DNA of 64,000 bases from Acidovorax sp. 69 (GCF_002797445.1 NZ_PGEP01000001.1:4030501-4094500), one strand, 5' to 3'; counted from the stretch's first letter, positions 1 through 10,224 are shown. Translations and numbers: made by a program. Notes: a model not told the origin generated them from the letters alone.

Positions 1-280
1 CCGCGTTCAGGTCCACCTGGTTGGTGCCAATACAAAAACATCCCACGGCCACCAGCTTGTGGGCATGGGCAAAAACGTCTTCGGTGAGCTGCGTGCGCGA
101 GCGGATGCCCACAAAGTGCACGTCTGCGATCTTGCGCTTGAGTTCTTCATCCGGCAGTGCGCCCGATACCGTTTCGATCTGGGTGTACCCCGCCGCACGG
201 ATCACGTCCACCGCAGAGGAGTGAATGCCCTCCAGCAACAAAAATTTGATTTTGTTCTTGTCCAGCGAATTGGTGGCCAT
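1..280 (-). CDS. serA: D-3-phosphoglycerate dehydrogenase, N-terminal part (cut by window edge)
   Basis: Only the first 93 codons are in the window. SerA oxidises 3-phosphoglycerate to 3-phosphohydroxypyruvate with NAD, the first step of serine synthesis in the cytoplasm. The visible part follows the proteobacterial SerA N-terminus closely: the opening strand at residues 10-20, SRT at 61-63 and GCFCIGTNQVDL at 80-91. The Rossmann core, the catalytic residues and any ACT domain lie outside. ATG at 280 is the only start that fits the family N-terminus. It is divergent from ugpB, with 291 bases between them that hold the ugp control region. Confidence 0.93.
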   Translation of the reverse strand, partial: MATNSLDKNKIKFLLLEGIHSSAVDVIRAAGYTQIETVSGALPDEELKRKIADVHFVGIRSRTQLTEDVFAHAHKLVAVGCFCIGTNQVDLNA

Positions 281-355
281 GGCAGTGAAAAGATGAATGG
301 ATGAAGGACGGCACCATTGACAAACGGGGTCGCCCACGAAGTGACTGACGCCACT

Positions 356-375
356 ATGCACCAAGCATGGTGCAT
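356..375. promoter_or_regulatory. Perfect inverted repeat between serA and ugpB
   Basis: ATGCACCA is followed by four bases and then TGGTGCAT, so the two 8-base arms are perfectly complementary. The arms resemble NtrC half-sites, but the spacing is one base longer than in the consensus I know. It lies about 76 bases upstream of the serA start and 197 bases upstream of the ugpB start. It is probably a regulator site, but neither the regulator nor the target gene can be assigned. Confidence 0.4.
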
Positions 376-414
376 CGCACAAAACCTTGCAGCACTCGGC
401 AAATGGCCGCATGA

Positions 415-432
415 CTGTCACATAAAGGTCAC
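415..432 (+). promoter_or_regulatory. Putative Pho box upstream of ugpB
   Basis: The 7-4-7 layout typical of a PhoB site is present: CTGTCAC, an A/T spacer ATAA, then AGGTCAC. The first repeat agrees fully with the consensus and the second agrees in its last five bases. The ugp genes belong to the phosphate-starvation regulon in Escherichia coli, so the site fits its context. No convincing -10 element follows at the expected distance. Confidence 0.55.
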
Positions 433-571
433 AATCGCACCCCTTGCGGGCATCCCACGGGGTTTCCCCCGTTGTTACAGGCCAAGGCGTCTGCGACAAC
501 GACACACTCCCGTCACATCGGCTGAATACCCTTCGGCTTTTGTGCATTTCGTCATTCTTGGAGATACATAC

Positions 572-1882
572 ATGCAACTCAAGCATCTGGCGCTCTCTGC
601 AGCCATCGCGCTGTCCGTCTGCGCACCTGCGCAGGCGCAGCAGGTCGAAATTCAGTGGTGGCACTCGATGAGCGCTGCACTCGGCGACTGGGTCAACGAT
701 CTGGCCAAGCAGTACAACGCCAGCCAAACCAAGTACAAGGTCGTGCCTACTTACAAGGGCACCTATGACGAATCCATGACAGGCGCCATCGCAGCATTCC
801 GCGCGGGCAATGCACCCCACATCATCCAGGTGTTTGAAGTGGGCACCGCCACCATGATGGCCAGCAAGGGCGCCATCGTGCCTGCTGCCAAGGTCATGAG
901 TGACGCCGGCTTCAAGTTCGACCCCACTCAGTACGTGTCGGCAGTGGCGGGCTACTACACGGCACCCAACGGCCAGATGCTGAGCTACCCGCTCAACAGC
1001 TCCACCACCATCTTCTACTACAACAAGGACGCCTTCAAGAAGGCCGGTCTGGACGCCGAAAAGCCGCCCAAGACCTGGCCCGAAGTGTTCGCGGCGGCCT
1101 CCAAGCTCAAGGCCAGCGGCCACAGCTGCCCTTTCACCACCAGCTGGATCAGCTGGACGCAGCTCGAAAGCTTCTCGTTGTGGCACAACACACTGTTCGC
1201 ATCCAAGAACAACGGTTTTGACGGCAACGATGCTCAGCTGCAGATCAACACCCCGCTGCACGTGCGCCACTTCGAGAACCTGGCCAAGGCCTCCAAGGAA
1301 GGCAGCTTCGTCTACAAGGGTCGCGCCAACGCGCCAGATGCCTCGTTCCCATCGGGTGAGTGCGCCATGATCACCGGCTCGTCCGGCCTGTACGCCCGCG
1401 TGGCCAAGGAAGCCAAGTTCGCCTACGGCATCTCCACCCTTCCCTACTACCCAGATGTGAAGGGCGCCCCCCAGAACACGGCCATCGGTGGTGCCAGCCT
1501 GTGGGTGATGTCCGGCAAGAAGGCCGAAGAGTACAAGGGCGTGGCCGACTTCCTGAACTTCCTGAACGACACCAAGATCCAGTCTGCCAGCCACCAGCGC
1601 ACAGGCTACCTGCCTGTGACCATGGGAGCCTACAAACTGACCGAAGCATCGGGCTTCTATGAAAAGAACCCCGGCACTGACGTGGCCGTGACGCAGATGA
1701 TCCGCAAGGCCACCGACAAGTCGCGCGGCATCCGCCTCGGAAACTTCGTGCAGGTGCGCTCCATCATTGACGAGGAAACCGAACAGATCTGGTCTGGCAA
1801 GAAGACTGCCAAGGAGGCCCTGGACACCGCTGTCACACGCGGCAACGAGCAACTGGCCCGCTTCGCACGCGCCAACAAATAA
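572..1882 (+). CDS. ugpB: sn-glycerol-3-phosphate ABC transporter, substrate-binding protein
   Basis: Periplasmic binding protein that delivers glycerol-3-phosphate or glycerophosphodiesters to UgpAE. It has 436 residues, close to the 438 of E. coli UgpB. Residues 1-22 form a signal peptide with an AQA cleavage site before QQVEIQWW. The body shows the extracellular solute-binding family 1 pattern, including TTIFYYNKDAF. ATG at 572 was chosen because it opens the signal peptide and has GGAG eight bases upstream; the frame stays open further up without a signal sequence. It is the first gene of ugpBAECQ and is separated from ugpA by a hairpin and a terminator, as expected for a binding protein needed in excess. 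Confidence 0.95.
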   Translation: MQLKHLALSAAIALSVCAPAQAQQVEIQWWHSMSAALGDWVNDLAKQYNASQTKYKVVPTYKGTYDESMTGAIAAFRAGNAPHIIQVFEVGTATMMASKGAIVPAAKVMSDAGFKFDPTQYVSAVAGYYTAPNGQMLSYPLNSSTTIFYYNKDAFKKAGLDAEKPPKTWPEVFAAASKLKASGHSCPFTTSWISWTQLESFSLWHNTLFASKNNGFDGNDAQLQINTPLHVRHFENLAKASKEGSFVYKGRANAPDASFPSGECAMITGSSGLYARVAKEAKFAYGISTLPYYPDVKGAPQNTAIGGASLWVMSGKKAEEYKGVADFLNFLNDTKIQSASHQRTGYLPVTMGAYKLTEASGFYEKNPGTDVAVTQMIRKATDKSRGIRLGNFVQVRSIIDEETEQIWSGKKTAKEALDTAVTRGNEQLARFARANK

Positions 1883-1900
1883 CGTTCGCCCAACGTCTGT

Positions 1901-1934
1901 GGGTGCCGTCCGGTCGCAATACCGGACGGCACCC
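1901..1934 (+). terminator. Strong hairpin after ugpB
   Basis: Two perfect 14-base arms (1901-1914 and 1921-1934) flank a six-base loop. No T-run follows, so it probably stabilises the ugpB message or helps to stop transcription together with the terminator just downstream. Confidence 0.6.
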
Positions 1935-1938
1935 CAAG

Positions 1939-1990
1939 CCCGCCGCCCCGTCAACCACTTTGGTTCACGGGGCGGCGGGGTTTTCTTTTT
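1939..1990 (+). terminator. Intrinsic terminator between ugpB and ugpA
   Basis: A GC-rich 13-base stem (1939-1951 with 1967-1979) is followed directly by a T-rich tract with a single C in it (1981-1990). It ends 13 bases before the ugpA start. Partial readthrough would lower ugpAECQ expression relative to ugpB. Confidence 0.75.
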
Positions 1991-2002
1991 GAGAGTTCCG
2001 AT

Positions 2003-2884
2003 ATGGAAAAACGCGTACTTTTCCGCTCCGCATGGCTGCCCTGGGTACTTCTGGCGCCCCAGCTGGCCATCGTCAGCGTCTTCTTCTTCTGGCCCGCAGG
2101 CCAGGCCCTGGTGCAGTCATTCCAGATGCAGGACACCTTCGGTTTCTCCCGGGAATGGGTAGGGCTGGACAACTTCAAAACCCTTTTTGAAGACCCCGGG
2201 TACCTGGCGTCGTTCAAGACCACCGCGTTCTTCTCCATCCTGGTGGCGGTGAGCGGCATCAGCCTGTCGCTGTTTCTGGCGATCTTTGCCGACCGCATCA
2301 TCAAGGGCGCACTCATCTACAAGACGGCGCTGCTGCTGCCCTACGCCGTGGCACCTGCCGTGGCGGGTGTGCTGTGGATGTTCATGTTCTCGCCATCGCT
2401 GGGCGTGGTGGCCTACATGCTGCGCCAATCGGGCTTTGACTGGAACCACTTGCTCAATGCCGACCATGCCATGGCGCTGATCGTGATCGCGGCGGTGTGG
2501 AAGCAGATCTCCTACAACTTCCTGTTCTTCCTCGCGGGCCTGCAGTCCATCCCCAAGTCGCTGATCGAAGCAGCCGCCATTGATGGCGCAGGTCCTTGGC
2601 GCCGGTTCTGGAGCATCCAGTTCCCGCTGCTGTCGCCCACCACGTTCTTCCTCTTGGTGATCAACGTGGTGTATGCCTTCTTCGACACCTTCGCCATCGT
2701 GGACTCAACCACGCAGGGCGGCCCGGGTCGCGACACGTCGATCCTGGTCTACAAGGTCTACCACGATGGCTTCAAGGCCATGGACATGGGGGGATCGGCC
2801 GCGCAATCGGTGGTGCTGATGGCCATCGTGGTCGTGCTCACGGTCATCCAATTTCGCTACGTCGAGAAGAAAGTGCAGTATTGA
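2003..2884 (+). CDS. ugpA: sn-glycerol-3-phosphate ABC transporter, permease UgpA
   Basis: One of two inner-membrane permeases of the Ugp importer. It has 293 residues against 295 in E. coli. Several hydrophobic segments are visible (around 15-32, 75-95, 108-128 and 155-182), and the cytoplasmic coupling loop starts with EAA at 189-191 and has the conserved Gly at 195. The start at 2003 follows GAGAG at a usable distance and directly follows the terminator. It is separated from ugpE by 146 bases that contain a GC-rich repeat element. Confidence 0.95.
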   Translation: MEKRVLFRSAWLPWVLLAPQLAIVSVFFFWPAGQALVQSFQMQDTFGFSREWVGLDNFKTLFEDPGYLASFKTTAFFSILVAVSGISLSLFLAIFADRIIKGALIYKTALLLPYAVAPAVAGVLWMFMFSPSLGVVAYMLRQSGFDWNHLLNADHAMALIVIAAVWKQISYNFLFFLAGLQSIPKSLIEAAAIDGAGPWRRFWSIQFPLLSPTTFFLLVINVVYAFFDTFAIVDSTTQGGPGRDTSILVYKVYHDGFKAMDMGGSAAQSVVLMAIVVVLTVIQFRYVEKKVQY

Positions 2885-2885
2885 T

Positions 2886-3010
2886 ATGAAGCACCCCCTG
2901 AGTCGCTTCGCGCCTTCCCCCTCCAGGGGGACGCCGCCCTCTCGGCGGGGCGGCCCTTGCTCGGCGGCCCTGGCCTGCAGCGTGTCCTCTCCAAGCGCCG
3001 TGGGCCACCC
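2886..3010. repeat. GC-rich repeat-like element between ugpA and ugpE
   Basis: This non-coding stretch contains nested inverted repeats: CCCCCTCCAGGGGG, and CGCCGCCC facing GGCGGGGCGG. Its first part shares the order CCCCTGAGTCGC, then GCGCCTTCCCCCT, then AGGGGGACGCC with the minus strand of 45127-45200, so it seems to be a dispersed REP-like family. Confidence 0.6.
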
Positions 3011-3030
3011 TTCGGTTCTGAAAGATTCCA

Positions 3031-3882
3031 ATGGTTGAACGTAGTCCTTATCTCACCGCGTTCTCGCACCTCATCATGGTGCTGGGCGTGATCATCGTCG
3101 GCTTCCCTCTGTACCTGGCCTTTGTGGCCTCCACGCACACCGCGCAGGACATCGTGCAGGTGCCCATGCCTTTGGTGCCCGGCAACAACTTCTGGCAGAC
3201 CTACCACGACGCCCTGTTTGGCGGCGGCGCAGGCGCAGGCTCCACCGCCCCTGTGGCCCGCATGATGTGGGTGAGTTTTGTCACCGCCATCGTCATCACA
3301 CTGGGCAAGATCGCGATCTCGCTGCTGTCAGCGTTTGCCATCGTGTACTTCCGCTTTCCTTTCAAGGGCATCTGCTTCTGGCTGATTTTCATCACGCTGA
3401 TGCTGCCGGTGGAAGTGCGCATCGGCCCCACCTACCAGGTGGTGTCAGACCTCGGCATGCTCAACAGCTATGCGGGCCTCACGGTGCCGTTGATCGCCTC
3501 GGCCACAGCCACCTTCCTGTTCCGGCAGTTCTTCCTCACCGTACCGGATGAGCTGGTGGAAGCCGCGCGTGTGGACGGCGCTGGCCCCATGCGTTTTTTC
3601 AAGGACATCCTGGTGCCGCTCTCGCGCACATCCATCGCCGCGCTGTTCGTGATCCAGTTCATCTATGGCTGGAACCAGTACCTGTGGCCGCTGCTGGTGA
3701 CCACATCCGAAGACATGTACCCCGTGGTCATCGGCATCAAGCGCATGCTGGCTGGCGGCGATGCGGGCAACGAGTGGAACATCGTGATGGCCACCGCCCT
3801 GTTGGCCATGCTGCCCCCCGCCTTTGTGGTGGTGGTGATGCAACGCTGGTTCGTCAAGGGCCTGGTGGACACCGAAAAGTAA
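3031..3882 (+). CDS. ugpE: sn-glycerol-3-phosphate ABC transporter, permease UgpE
   Basis: Second inner-membrane permease of the Ugp importer and partner of UgpA. It has 283 residues against 281 in E. coli. Membrane segments are clear at the N-terminus (10-33) and around 82-105, 112-128 and 150-170. The coupling loop has EAA at 177-179 followed by VDGAGP. The ATG at 3031 starts the usual short N-terminus before the first membrane segment. It is followed by ugpC after 68 bases that hold one copy of the dispersed GCGCTAGCAGCTA repeat. Confidence 0.95.
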   Translation: MVERSPYLTAFSHLIMVLGVIIVGFPLYLAFVASTHTAQDIVQVPMPLVPGNNFWQTYHDALFGGGAGAGSTAPVARMMWVSFVTAIVITLGKIAISLLSAFAIVYFRFPFKGICFWLIFITLMLPVEVRIGPTYQVVSDLGMLNSYAGLTVPLIASATATFLFRQFFLTVPDELVEAARVDGAGPMRFFKDILVPLSRTSIAALFVIQFIYGWNQYLWPLLVTTSEDMYPVVIGIKRMLAGGDAGNEWNIVMATALLAMLPPAFVVVVMQRWFVKGLVDTEK

Positions 3883-3892
3883 AAGCCGCACT

Positions 3893-3950
3893 CAAACAAG
3901 CCCCTACCGCTCTAACAATCTGCGCTAGCAGCTACAAATTTAATAGCAAA
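3893..3950. repeat. Dispersed AGCGCT/AGCAGCTAT intergenic repeat, copy 1
   Basis: Contains GCGCTAGCAGCTA followed by an A/T stretch and ATAGCAAA, and ends exactly at the ugpC start codon. It replaces any recognisable ribosome-binding site there. Confidence 0.75.
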
Positions 3951-4957
<1,007 letters not shown>

Positions 4958-4961
<4 letters not shown>

Positions 4962-5737
4962 GTGCGGCCCTGCTTGCGCCATGGCCTTACCCGCGCTGGA
5001 TTGCCCACCGTGGCGCAGGCAAGCTGGCCCCTGAAAACACGCTGGCTGCTTTCCGCCTCGGTGCGCAACACGGCTATCGCATGTTCGAGTGCGATGCCAA
5101 GCTCAGCAGCGACGGTGTGCCGTTTTTGATGCACGACGCCACGCTGAACCGCACCACCAACGGCGCGCAGGCGCTGGGCGCCACGGCAAGCCCCACGGGT
5201 GGAGATCACCCCTGGGCGGCTTTGTCACAGCTCGATGCGGGGGCCTGGCATTCGCGCAGCCATGCGGGCGAACCCCTTCCCACGCTGGAGAACCTGGCGC
5301 GCTATTGCATTGCCAATGGCTATTTCCTGAACATCGAGATCAAGCCCACACCAGGCGTTGAAGAAAAGACGGGCCGGGTGGTGGGTGAACATGCGGCGCG
5401 GCTCTGGCAGGGCCAGGCCGTCTTGCCACTGTTTTCATCCTTCAGGCCCGAGGCGCTGGCGGGAGCGCAAGAAACAGCCCCCCACATTCCGCGGGCCTTG
5501 CTGCTCGACACCTTGTGGGACGGCTGCTTTGACCAGGCGCGCGCCCTGGGTTGTGCGGCCATCGTGTGCAACCACGCGCTGTGGAACAAGGCATTGGTGG
5601 CGCAGGTTCACGGCTGGGGCATGCGCACGCTGAGCTACACCGTGAACGACGACTGGGCCGCACAGCGGCTCATCGCCCTGGGCACGGACGGGATCATCAC
5701 CGACCGGGTGGACCTTTTCTCGCCCGCTGCTGGCTGA
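4958..5737 (+). CDS. ugpQ: Glycerophosphodiester phosphodiesterase, cytoplasmic type
   Basis: Hydrolyses glycerophosphodiesters to glycerol-3-phosphate and an alcohol, working with the Ugp importer. It has 259 residues and no signal peptide, so it is the cytoplasmic UgpQ type and not periplasmic GlpQ. The GDPD signature is intact: HRG at 17-19, PENT at 25-28, E44 and D46, and HD at 59-60. The start overlaps the ugpC stop by four bases. It is the last gene of the ugp operon. Confidence 0.93.
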
Positions 5738-5818
5738 TCCACTGAAGGCCCTTGCCACCAGGCCTTGACTCACTGGCAACGGGCCAGGGGGCTGCACGGC
5801 CCACCCCGACGGCCCACA

Positions 5819-6787
5819 TCAATCGAGCTTGGCGCCCGACTTTTTCACAGCATCCGCCCAACGTGGCGTCTCTGCGGCCAGGAACTTCGCAAAGTCGTCG
5901 GCCCCCAGAAATGCCGGGTCTGCGCCCTGGCTCACCATGCGGTTGCGCACATCGGGCATCTGCAGCACCTGCCCCAGGGCATCGCTGAGTTTGCTGACCA
6001 CGTCCTTGGGGGTGCCCGCCGGGGCCAGAAAGCCATAGAAACCCACCACCTCAAAGCCCTTGAGGCCACTCTCGATCACCGTGGGCACCTCAGGCAGCGC
6101 GGGGTTGCGCTCGCGGCTCGTCACGGCCAGGGCGCGCACCTTGCCCTGCTTGTGGTACGCGGCGGCCTGCGGAATGCTCTCGGCCATGAACTGCACCTGT
6201 CCACCCATGAGGTCAGTGAACGCCGGGGCACTGCCACGGTACGGGATGTGCACCATGAACAGGCCCGTGGCCGTCTTGAACATCTCGGGCACCAGGTGGC
6301 TGATGCCACCATTGCCTGCCGAGCCAAAGTTGACCTGGCCCGGCCGCGACTTGGCATAGGCCATGAACTCCTGCAGGTTCTTGGCGGGCACATTGGTGTT
6401 CACCAGCAGCGCCAGCGGCTGCATGGCGGTGCGCGCGATGGGCGTGAAGTCCCTGAGCGTGGCATAGGGCAGGCGGCTGTAGAGCGCGGGATTGATGACC
6501 ATCACCCCCGTGTTGGCCAGCATGAGGGTGTGGCCGTCGGGCGGCGCTTTCATCACATCCTGCGCGCCCACCGTGCCACCTGCTCCCGCCTTGTAGTCCA
6601 TCACCACCGGCTGGCCGAGCACCCCCTGCAGCTTGTCGGTCAGCAAACGGGCATGCTGGTCCAGCGGTCCGCCGGCCGGGAACCCCACCACGATGCGAAT
6701 AGGCTTGGTGGGAAAGGCCTGCGCGTGCGCGATCGCAGACAAGGCAAGACCAGCCGCAAGGGTGATCCAGGTACGCATCAGTGTCAT
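5819..6787 (-). CDS. Bug/TctC-family tripartite tricarboxylate transporter receptor
   Basis: Periplasmic binding protein of the TctC (Bug) family, which is greatly expanded in Bordetella and Comamonadaceae. It has 322 residues. The signal peptide ends near AHAQA (about residues 19-24), followed by the typical FPTKPIR opening and GFPAGGP (residues 35-41). No TctA or TctB membrane genes are nearby, so it is an orphan receptor whose ligand cannot be told from sequence. The start could be the ATG at 6787 or the one at 6778. It is convergent with ugpQ. Confidence 0.92.
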   Translation of the reverse strand: MTLMRTWITLAAGLALSAIAHAQAFPTKPIRIVVGFPAGGPLDQHARLLTDKLQGVLGQPVVMDYKAGAGGTVGAQDVMKAPPDGHTLMLANTGVMVINPALYSRLPYATLRDFTPIARTAMQPLALLVNTNVPAKNLQEFMAYAKSRPGQVNFGSAGNGGISHLVPEMFKTATGLFMVHIPYRGSAPAFTDLMGGQVQFMAESIPQAAAYHKQGKVRALAVTSRERNPALPEVPTVIESGLKGFEVVGFYGFLAPAGTPKDVVSKLSDALGQVLQMPDVRNRMVSQGADPAFLGADDFAKFLAAETPRWADAVKKSGAKLD

Positions 6788-6939
6788 GGGGTTGTCTCCG
6801 GCAATCGGTGTTATCGGTGCGCCTGTGTCAGCGGCCGGGGCCTGGCGCCCGCGCCACAGAACGAGCCCAAAGGCTACCAGACCTCAGGGCGCAAACCGGC
6901 ACCAATCTGCCCTCGCAAACCCTCAGAGTGCGAGGCCCG

Positions 6940-7218
6940 TCAGGCCTTCCAGCCGCGCACCAAAACCCACTGACAGGTCGCACAGGCCACCACCAAAGCG
7001 GCATAGGTCAGCATCTTGCCGTCACGACCCCACACCACGACCCCCACCAGAAGCGTGGCGATACCGACGCCAAAAACAGCGGCGGCATGCCGCCACCACG
7101 GCAGGGATGCCGCCGCCTTGGCCCCGATCAATCGCCTGAAAAGCGTTAGCAGCAAGGCCAAGGCAGCAGCGGGTGCAGCAAAGTTGAGGAGGTGGTTGAC
7201 GATGTCCAAAGGACCCAT
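6940..7218 (-). CDS. Small membrane protein of unknown function
   Basis: I do not recognise a characterised family. The 92-residue product has three hydrophobic segments (about 10-30, 42-62 and 68-86) and a short basic loop after the first (RRLIGAK). It is divergent from hemA and 72 bases from it. ATG 7218 gives the most natural N-terminus (MGPLDIVNHLLNF); a TTG at 7236 would add six residues. Its length, hydrophobicity and codon use suggest a real gene. Confidence 0.65.
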   Translation of the reverse strand: MGPLDIVNHLLNFAAPAAALALLLTLFRRLIGAKAAASLPWWRHAAAVFGVGIATLLVGVVVWGRDGKMLTYAALVVACATCQWVLVRGWKA

Positions 7219-7290
7219 GGAATTGACCCAAATCAAGGCTTGAACAAGCAGGGCCGCCTGTTCGGGCCAACAATTTTATAATCTGAGCTT

Positions 7291-8598
7291 ATGGCAGTCT
7301 GGGCCCTCGGCATCAACCACACCACCGCGCCGCTCGATCTGCGCGGCAGGTTCGCGTTCGCGCTCGACCAGATCGCCCCCACGCTGCACGGTTTGCGCCA
7401 GTCGCTGGGCACCAGCAGCAGCCACCCGGGGGTGGAGACAGCCATCATCTCCACCTGCAACCGCACCGAAATCTACTGCGCTGGCGACCAGGCCGCCATG
7501 GACCACACGCTGGGCTGGCTGGCCCAAAGCGGTGGCGTGAGCCCCGCGCTGCTGCGCTCGCACTCTTACACACTCGAAGACAGCCTGGTGGCTCGCCACG
7601 CCTTCCGCGTGGCCAGCGGGCTCGATTCGATGGTGCTGGGCGAAGCCCAGATCCTGGGCCAGATGAAGGACGCCGTGCGCGCCGCCGAAACAGCAGGCGC
7701 CCTGGGCACCACGCTCAACCAGCTGTTTCAACGCAGCTTTGCCGTGGCCAAGGAGGTGCGTACCAGCACCGAGATTGGCGCACACAGCATCAGCATGGCC
7801 GCCGCCGCCGTGCGCCTGGCCAGCCAGCTGTTTGAAGACCTCACCAAGATCCGCGTGCTGTTTGTGGGTGCGGGCGAAATGATCGAGCTGTGTGCCACAC
7901 ACTTCGCGGCCAAGAACCCCAAGCAGATCGCCATTGCCAACCGCACGCTGGAGCGCGGCGAAAAGCTCGCCACCCGCTTTGGCGGCGAGGTGATGCGCCT
8001 GGCCGACCTGCCCGAGCGACTGCACGAGTTCGACGCCGTCATCAGCTGCACCGCCAGCAGCCTGCCCATCATCGGGCTGGGCGCCGTGGAGCGTGCGCTC
8101 AAGAAGCGCCGCCACCGCCCCATCTTCATGGTCGACCTGGCTGTGCCACGCGACATCGAACCCGAAGTCAAAGCCCTGGGTGACGTGTACCTGTACACCG
8201 TGGACGACCTGGCCACCGTGGTGCAAACCGCGCAGGCCAACCGGCAGGCCGCCGTGGCGCAGGCCGAGGCCATCATCGATGCGGGCGTGCAGAGCTTCAT
8301 GCACTGGATGGAGCTGCGCAGCCCCGCTGGTGCTGCCGGCGGCGTGGTACCACTGATCCAGCAGCTCAACGCCCAAACGGACGAATGGCGCGCTGCTGAA
8401 ATTGCCCGCGCCAAGAAGCTGCTGTCCAAGGGCGAGGATGTGGACGCCGTGCTGGAGGCGCTGTCACGCGGCCTGACGCAAAAAATGCTGCACGGCACCC
8501 TGGCCGAGCTGCGCGCAGGCGACGCTGAAATGCGTGCCCAGACGGCGCAGACCGTCTCGCGCCTGTTCCTGCGCTCGCAAAGCAAGACCGGCCTGTAG
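7291..8598 (+). CDS. hemA: Glutamyl-tRNA reductase
   Basis: Reduces glutamyl-tRNA to glutamate-1-semialdehyde with NADPH, the committed step of tetrapyrrole synthesis by the C5 route. It has 435 residues. The catalytic Cys56 lies in STCNRTE (54-60), the substrate region [15 protein letters not shown] follows, and the NADPH fold has [16 protein letters not shown] at 7277-7282 ends eight bases before the ATG, so the transcript may be leaderless or nearly so. It heads a cluster with a cytochrome, prfA, prmC and grxD. The order hemA-prfA-prmC is common in proteobacteria. Confidence 0.97.
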   Translation: MAVWALGINHTTAPLDLRGRFAFALDQIAPTLHGLRQSLGTSSSHPGVETAIISTCNRTEIYCAGDQAAMDHTLGWLAQSGGVSPALLRSHSYTLEDSLVARHAFRVASGLDSMVLGEAQILGQMKDAVRAAETAGALGTTLNQLFQRSFAVAKEVRTSTEIGAHSISMAAAAVRLASQLFEDLTKIRVLFVGAGEMIELCATHFAAKNPKQIAIANRTLERGEKLATRFGGEVMRLADLPERLHEFDAVISCTASSLPIIGLGAVERALKKRRHRPIFMVDLAVPRDIEPEVKALGDVYLYTVDDLATVVQTAQANRQAAVAQAEAIIDAGVQSFMHWMELRSPAGAAGGVVPLIQQLNAQTDEWRAAEIARAKKLLSKGEDVDAVLEALSRGLTQKMLHGTLAELRAGDAEMRAQTAQTVSRLFLRSQSKTGL

Positions 8599-8703
8599 CG
8601 CCGCTCTGCCGCCTTGGCCCGCCCTCCAACGGGTGGGTTCGGGGCAACGCCGGTTCGGCAGCCCCGGCTGCCCGCTGTTTCCCCTCACCTGAAAATCCAG
8701 CCC

Positions 8704-9024
8704 ATGGCCTACCTGCACTACACCGCCCTTTCCATTGCCTTGGCTGTCACCCTGTCGGCCAGCCCACTCGCCCAGGCCAGTTCCGCGCTGGCCGTGGAAA
8801 TGGGGTGCAACAACTGCCACAGCAACGCGTTCCACCCCAACGCGCCCAGCTTCAAGGAGCTGGCAGACCACTCGGCCAAGCGCCGCGGAGGAAACGGCGC
8901 CGAAGACCACCTCATCGGGGAATTGCGCAAGCCGCGCCTCGTGGGCCGCATTGGCGCCCACGAGCACCTGAGCGAAGAAAGCGCAAGGGTGCTGGCGCGC
9001 TGGATTCTGGACGGAGCCCACTGA
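8704..9024 (+). CDS. Small c-type cytochrome-like protein
   Basis: A 106-residue secreted protein with a signal peptide (about 1-25, cleavage near AQA) and one haem-attachment motif, CNNCH at 35-39. It is probably a periplasmic monohaem electron carrier. There is no Met after residue 33, so the usual Met axial ligand is missing; His at 45, 56, 69, 86 or 88 could serve. ATG 8704 was chosen because it opens the signal peptide, although the frame is open from 8614. It sits between hemA and prfA. Its partner is not evident from context. Confidence 0.82.
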   Translation: MAYLHYTALSIALAVTLSASPLAQASSALAVEMGCNNCHSNAFHPNAPSFKELADHSAKRRGGNGAEDHLIGELRKPRLVGRIGAHEHLSEESARVLARWILDGAH

Positions 9025-9072
9025 ATTTTTGCGCCATTTTTTTTAACCATTTTTTTATGTAGTGCCTGTCAC

Positions 9073-9106
9073 ATAAGCGCTAACAGCTACTTTTTTAGTA
9101 GCAAAA
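9073..9106. repeat. Dispersed AGCGCT/AGCAGCTAT intergenic repeat, copy 2
   Basis: ATAAGCGCTAACAGCTAC followed by a T-run and AGTAGCAAAA, ending 12 bases before the prfA start. It has only the right-hand half of the full element. Confidence 0.65.
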
Positions 9107-9118
9107 CCACGATTCCGA

Positions 9119-10207
9119 ATGAAACCTTTTCTCCGAAGCCAGCTGGAACGCTACGCGCAGCGTCTGGGCGAACTCGACTTTTTGCTCTCGCGCGAAGACA
9201 TCATGGCCGACATGGCGCAGTACCGCGTGCTGTCGCGCGAGCATGCCGAGGTCACCCAGGTGGCCGGCCGCTATGCCCGTTTTCTGCAGCGCGAGACCGA
9301 CCTGGCCGGTGCGCGCGAGATGCTGACTGACCCCGACATGGCGGAGATGGCGCAGGAAGAAATCACCGCCGCCGAAGCCGATTTGCTGCAGCTCGAAGAC
9401 GAACTGCAGCGCCTGCTGCTGCCCAAGGACCCCGACGACTCCCGCAACGCCTTCATGGAAATCCGGGCGGGCACGGGTGGCGACGAATCGGCCCTGTTTG
9501 CGGGTGACCTGGCCCGCATGTACATGCGCTACGCAGACCGCGTGGGCTGGAAGGTGGAGATCGTGAGCGAGAACGCGGCCGAGCTGGGCGGCTACAAGGA
9601 AATCGTGCTGCGCATCGAAGGCGACCATGTCTACGGCGCCCTCAAATTCGAATCCGGCGGCCACCGCGTGCAGCGCGTGCCCGCCACCGAAACCCAGGGA
9701 CGCATCCACACCAGCGCCTGCACCGTGGCCGTGATGCCCGAGCCCGACGAGCATGAGGCCATCAAGCTCAACCCGGCCGACCTGCGCATCGACACCTTCC
9801 GCGCATCCGGCGCGGGCGGCCAGCACATCAACAAGACCGACTCGGCCGTGCGCGTGGTGCACTTGCCCACCGGCATCGTGGCCGAATGCCAGGACGGCCG
9901 CAGCCAGCACGCCAACAAGGCCAAGGCGCTGCAAGTGCTGCAGGCGCGCATTCAAGAAAAAGACCGCAGCGAGCGCGCCGCCAAAGAGGCCGCGCTGCGC
10001 AAGGGCCTGATCGGCAGCGGCGACCGCAGCGACCGTATCCGCACCTATAACTTCCCGCAGGGGCGCCTCACCGACCACCGCATCAACCTCACGCTGTACA
10101 AGCTGCTGTACGTGATGGAAGGCGACCTGGGCGACGTGCTGCAAGCCCTGGCCCACGCCCGCGAGGCCGAGCAACTGGAAGAGCTGGAGACGGGCAGCAC
10201 GGGCTGA
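9119..10207 (+). CDS. prfA: Peptide chain release factor 1
   Basis: Reads UAA and UAG stop codons and releases the finished peptide. It has 362 residues, typical for RF1. The codon-recognition tripeptide PAT is at 188-190, which separates it from RF2 (SPF). The GGQ catalytic loop is at 233-235 in [13 protein letters not shown]. It is followed by prmC, the enzyme that methylates the Gln of GGQ. A copy of the dispersed repeat lies just upstream and no clear Shine-Dalgarno sequence is visible. Confidence 0.97.
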   Translation: MKPFLRSQLERYAQRLGELDFLLSREDIMADMAQYRVLSREHAEVTQVAGRYARFLQRETDLAGAREMLTDPDMAEMAQEEITAAEADLLQLEDELQRLLLPKDPDDSRNAFMEIRAGTGGDESALFAGDLARMYMRYADRVGWKVEIVSENAAELGGYKEIVLRIEGDHVYGALKFESGGHRVQRVPATETQGRIHTSACTVAVMPEPDEHEAIKLNPADLRIDTFRASGAGGQHINKTDSAVRVVHLPTGIVAECQDGRSQHANKAKALQVLQARIQEKDRSERAAKEAALRKGLIGSGDRSDRIRTYNFPQGRLTDHRINLTLYKLLYVMEGDLGDVLQALAHAREAEQLEELETGSTG

Positions 10208-10224
10208 TCTCCCTCAGAAATTAA

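Noticed and set aside
356..375. NtrC-binding site
   Set aside because: The arms fit, but the spacing is 18 bases in total against the usual 17, and no sigma-54 promoter follows. It is kept only as an unassigned palindrome.
7276..8376. A 366-codon open frame on the minus strand
   Set aside because: It is the antisense shadow of hemA, with a His/Gly-rich composition typical of such shadows.
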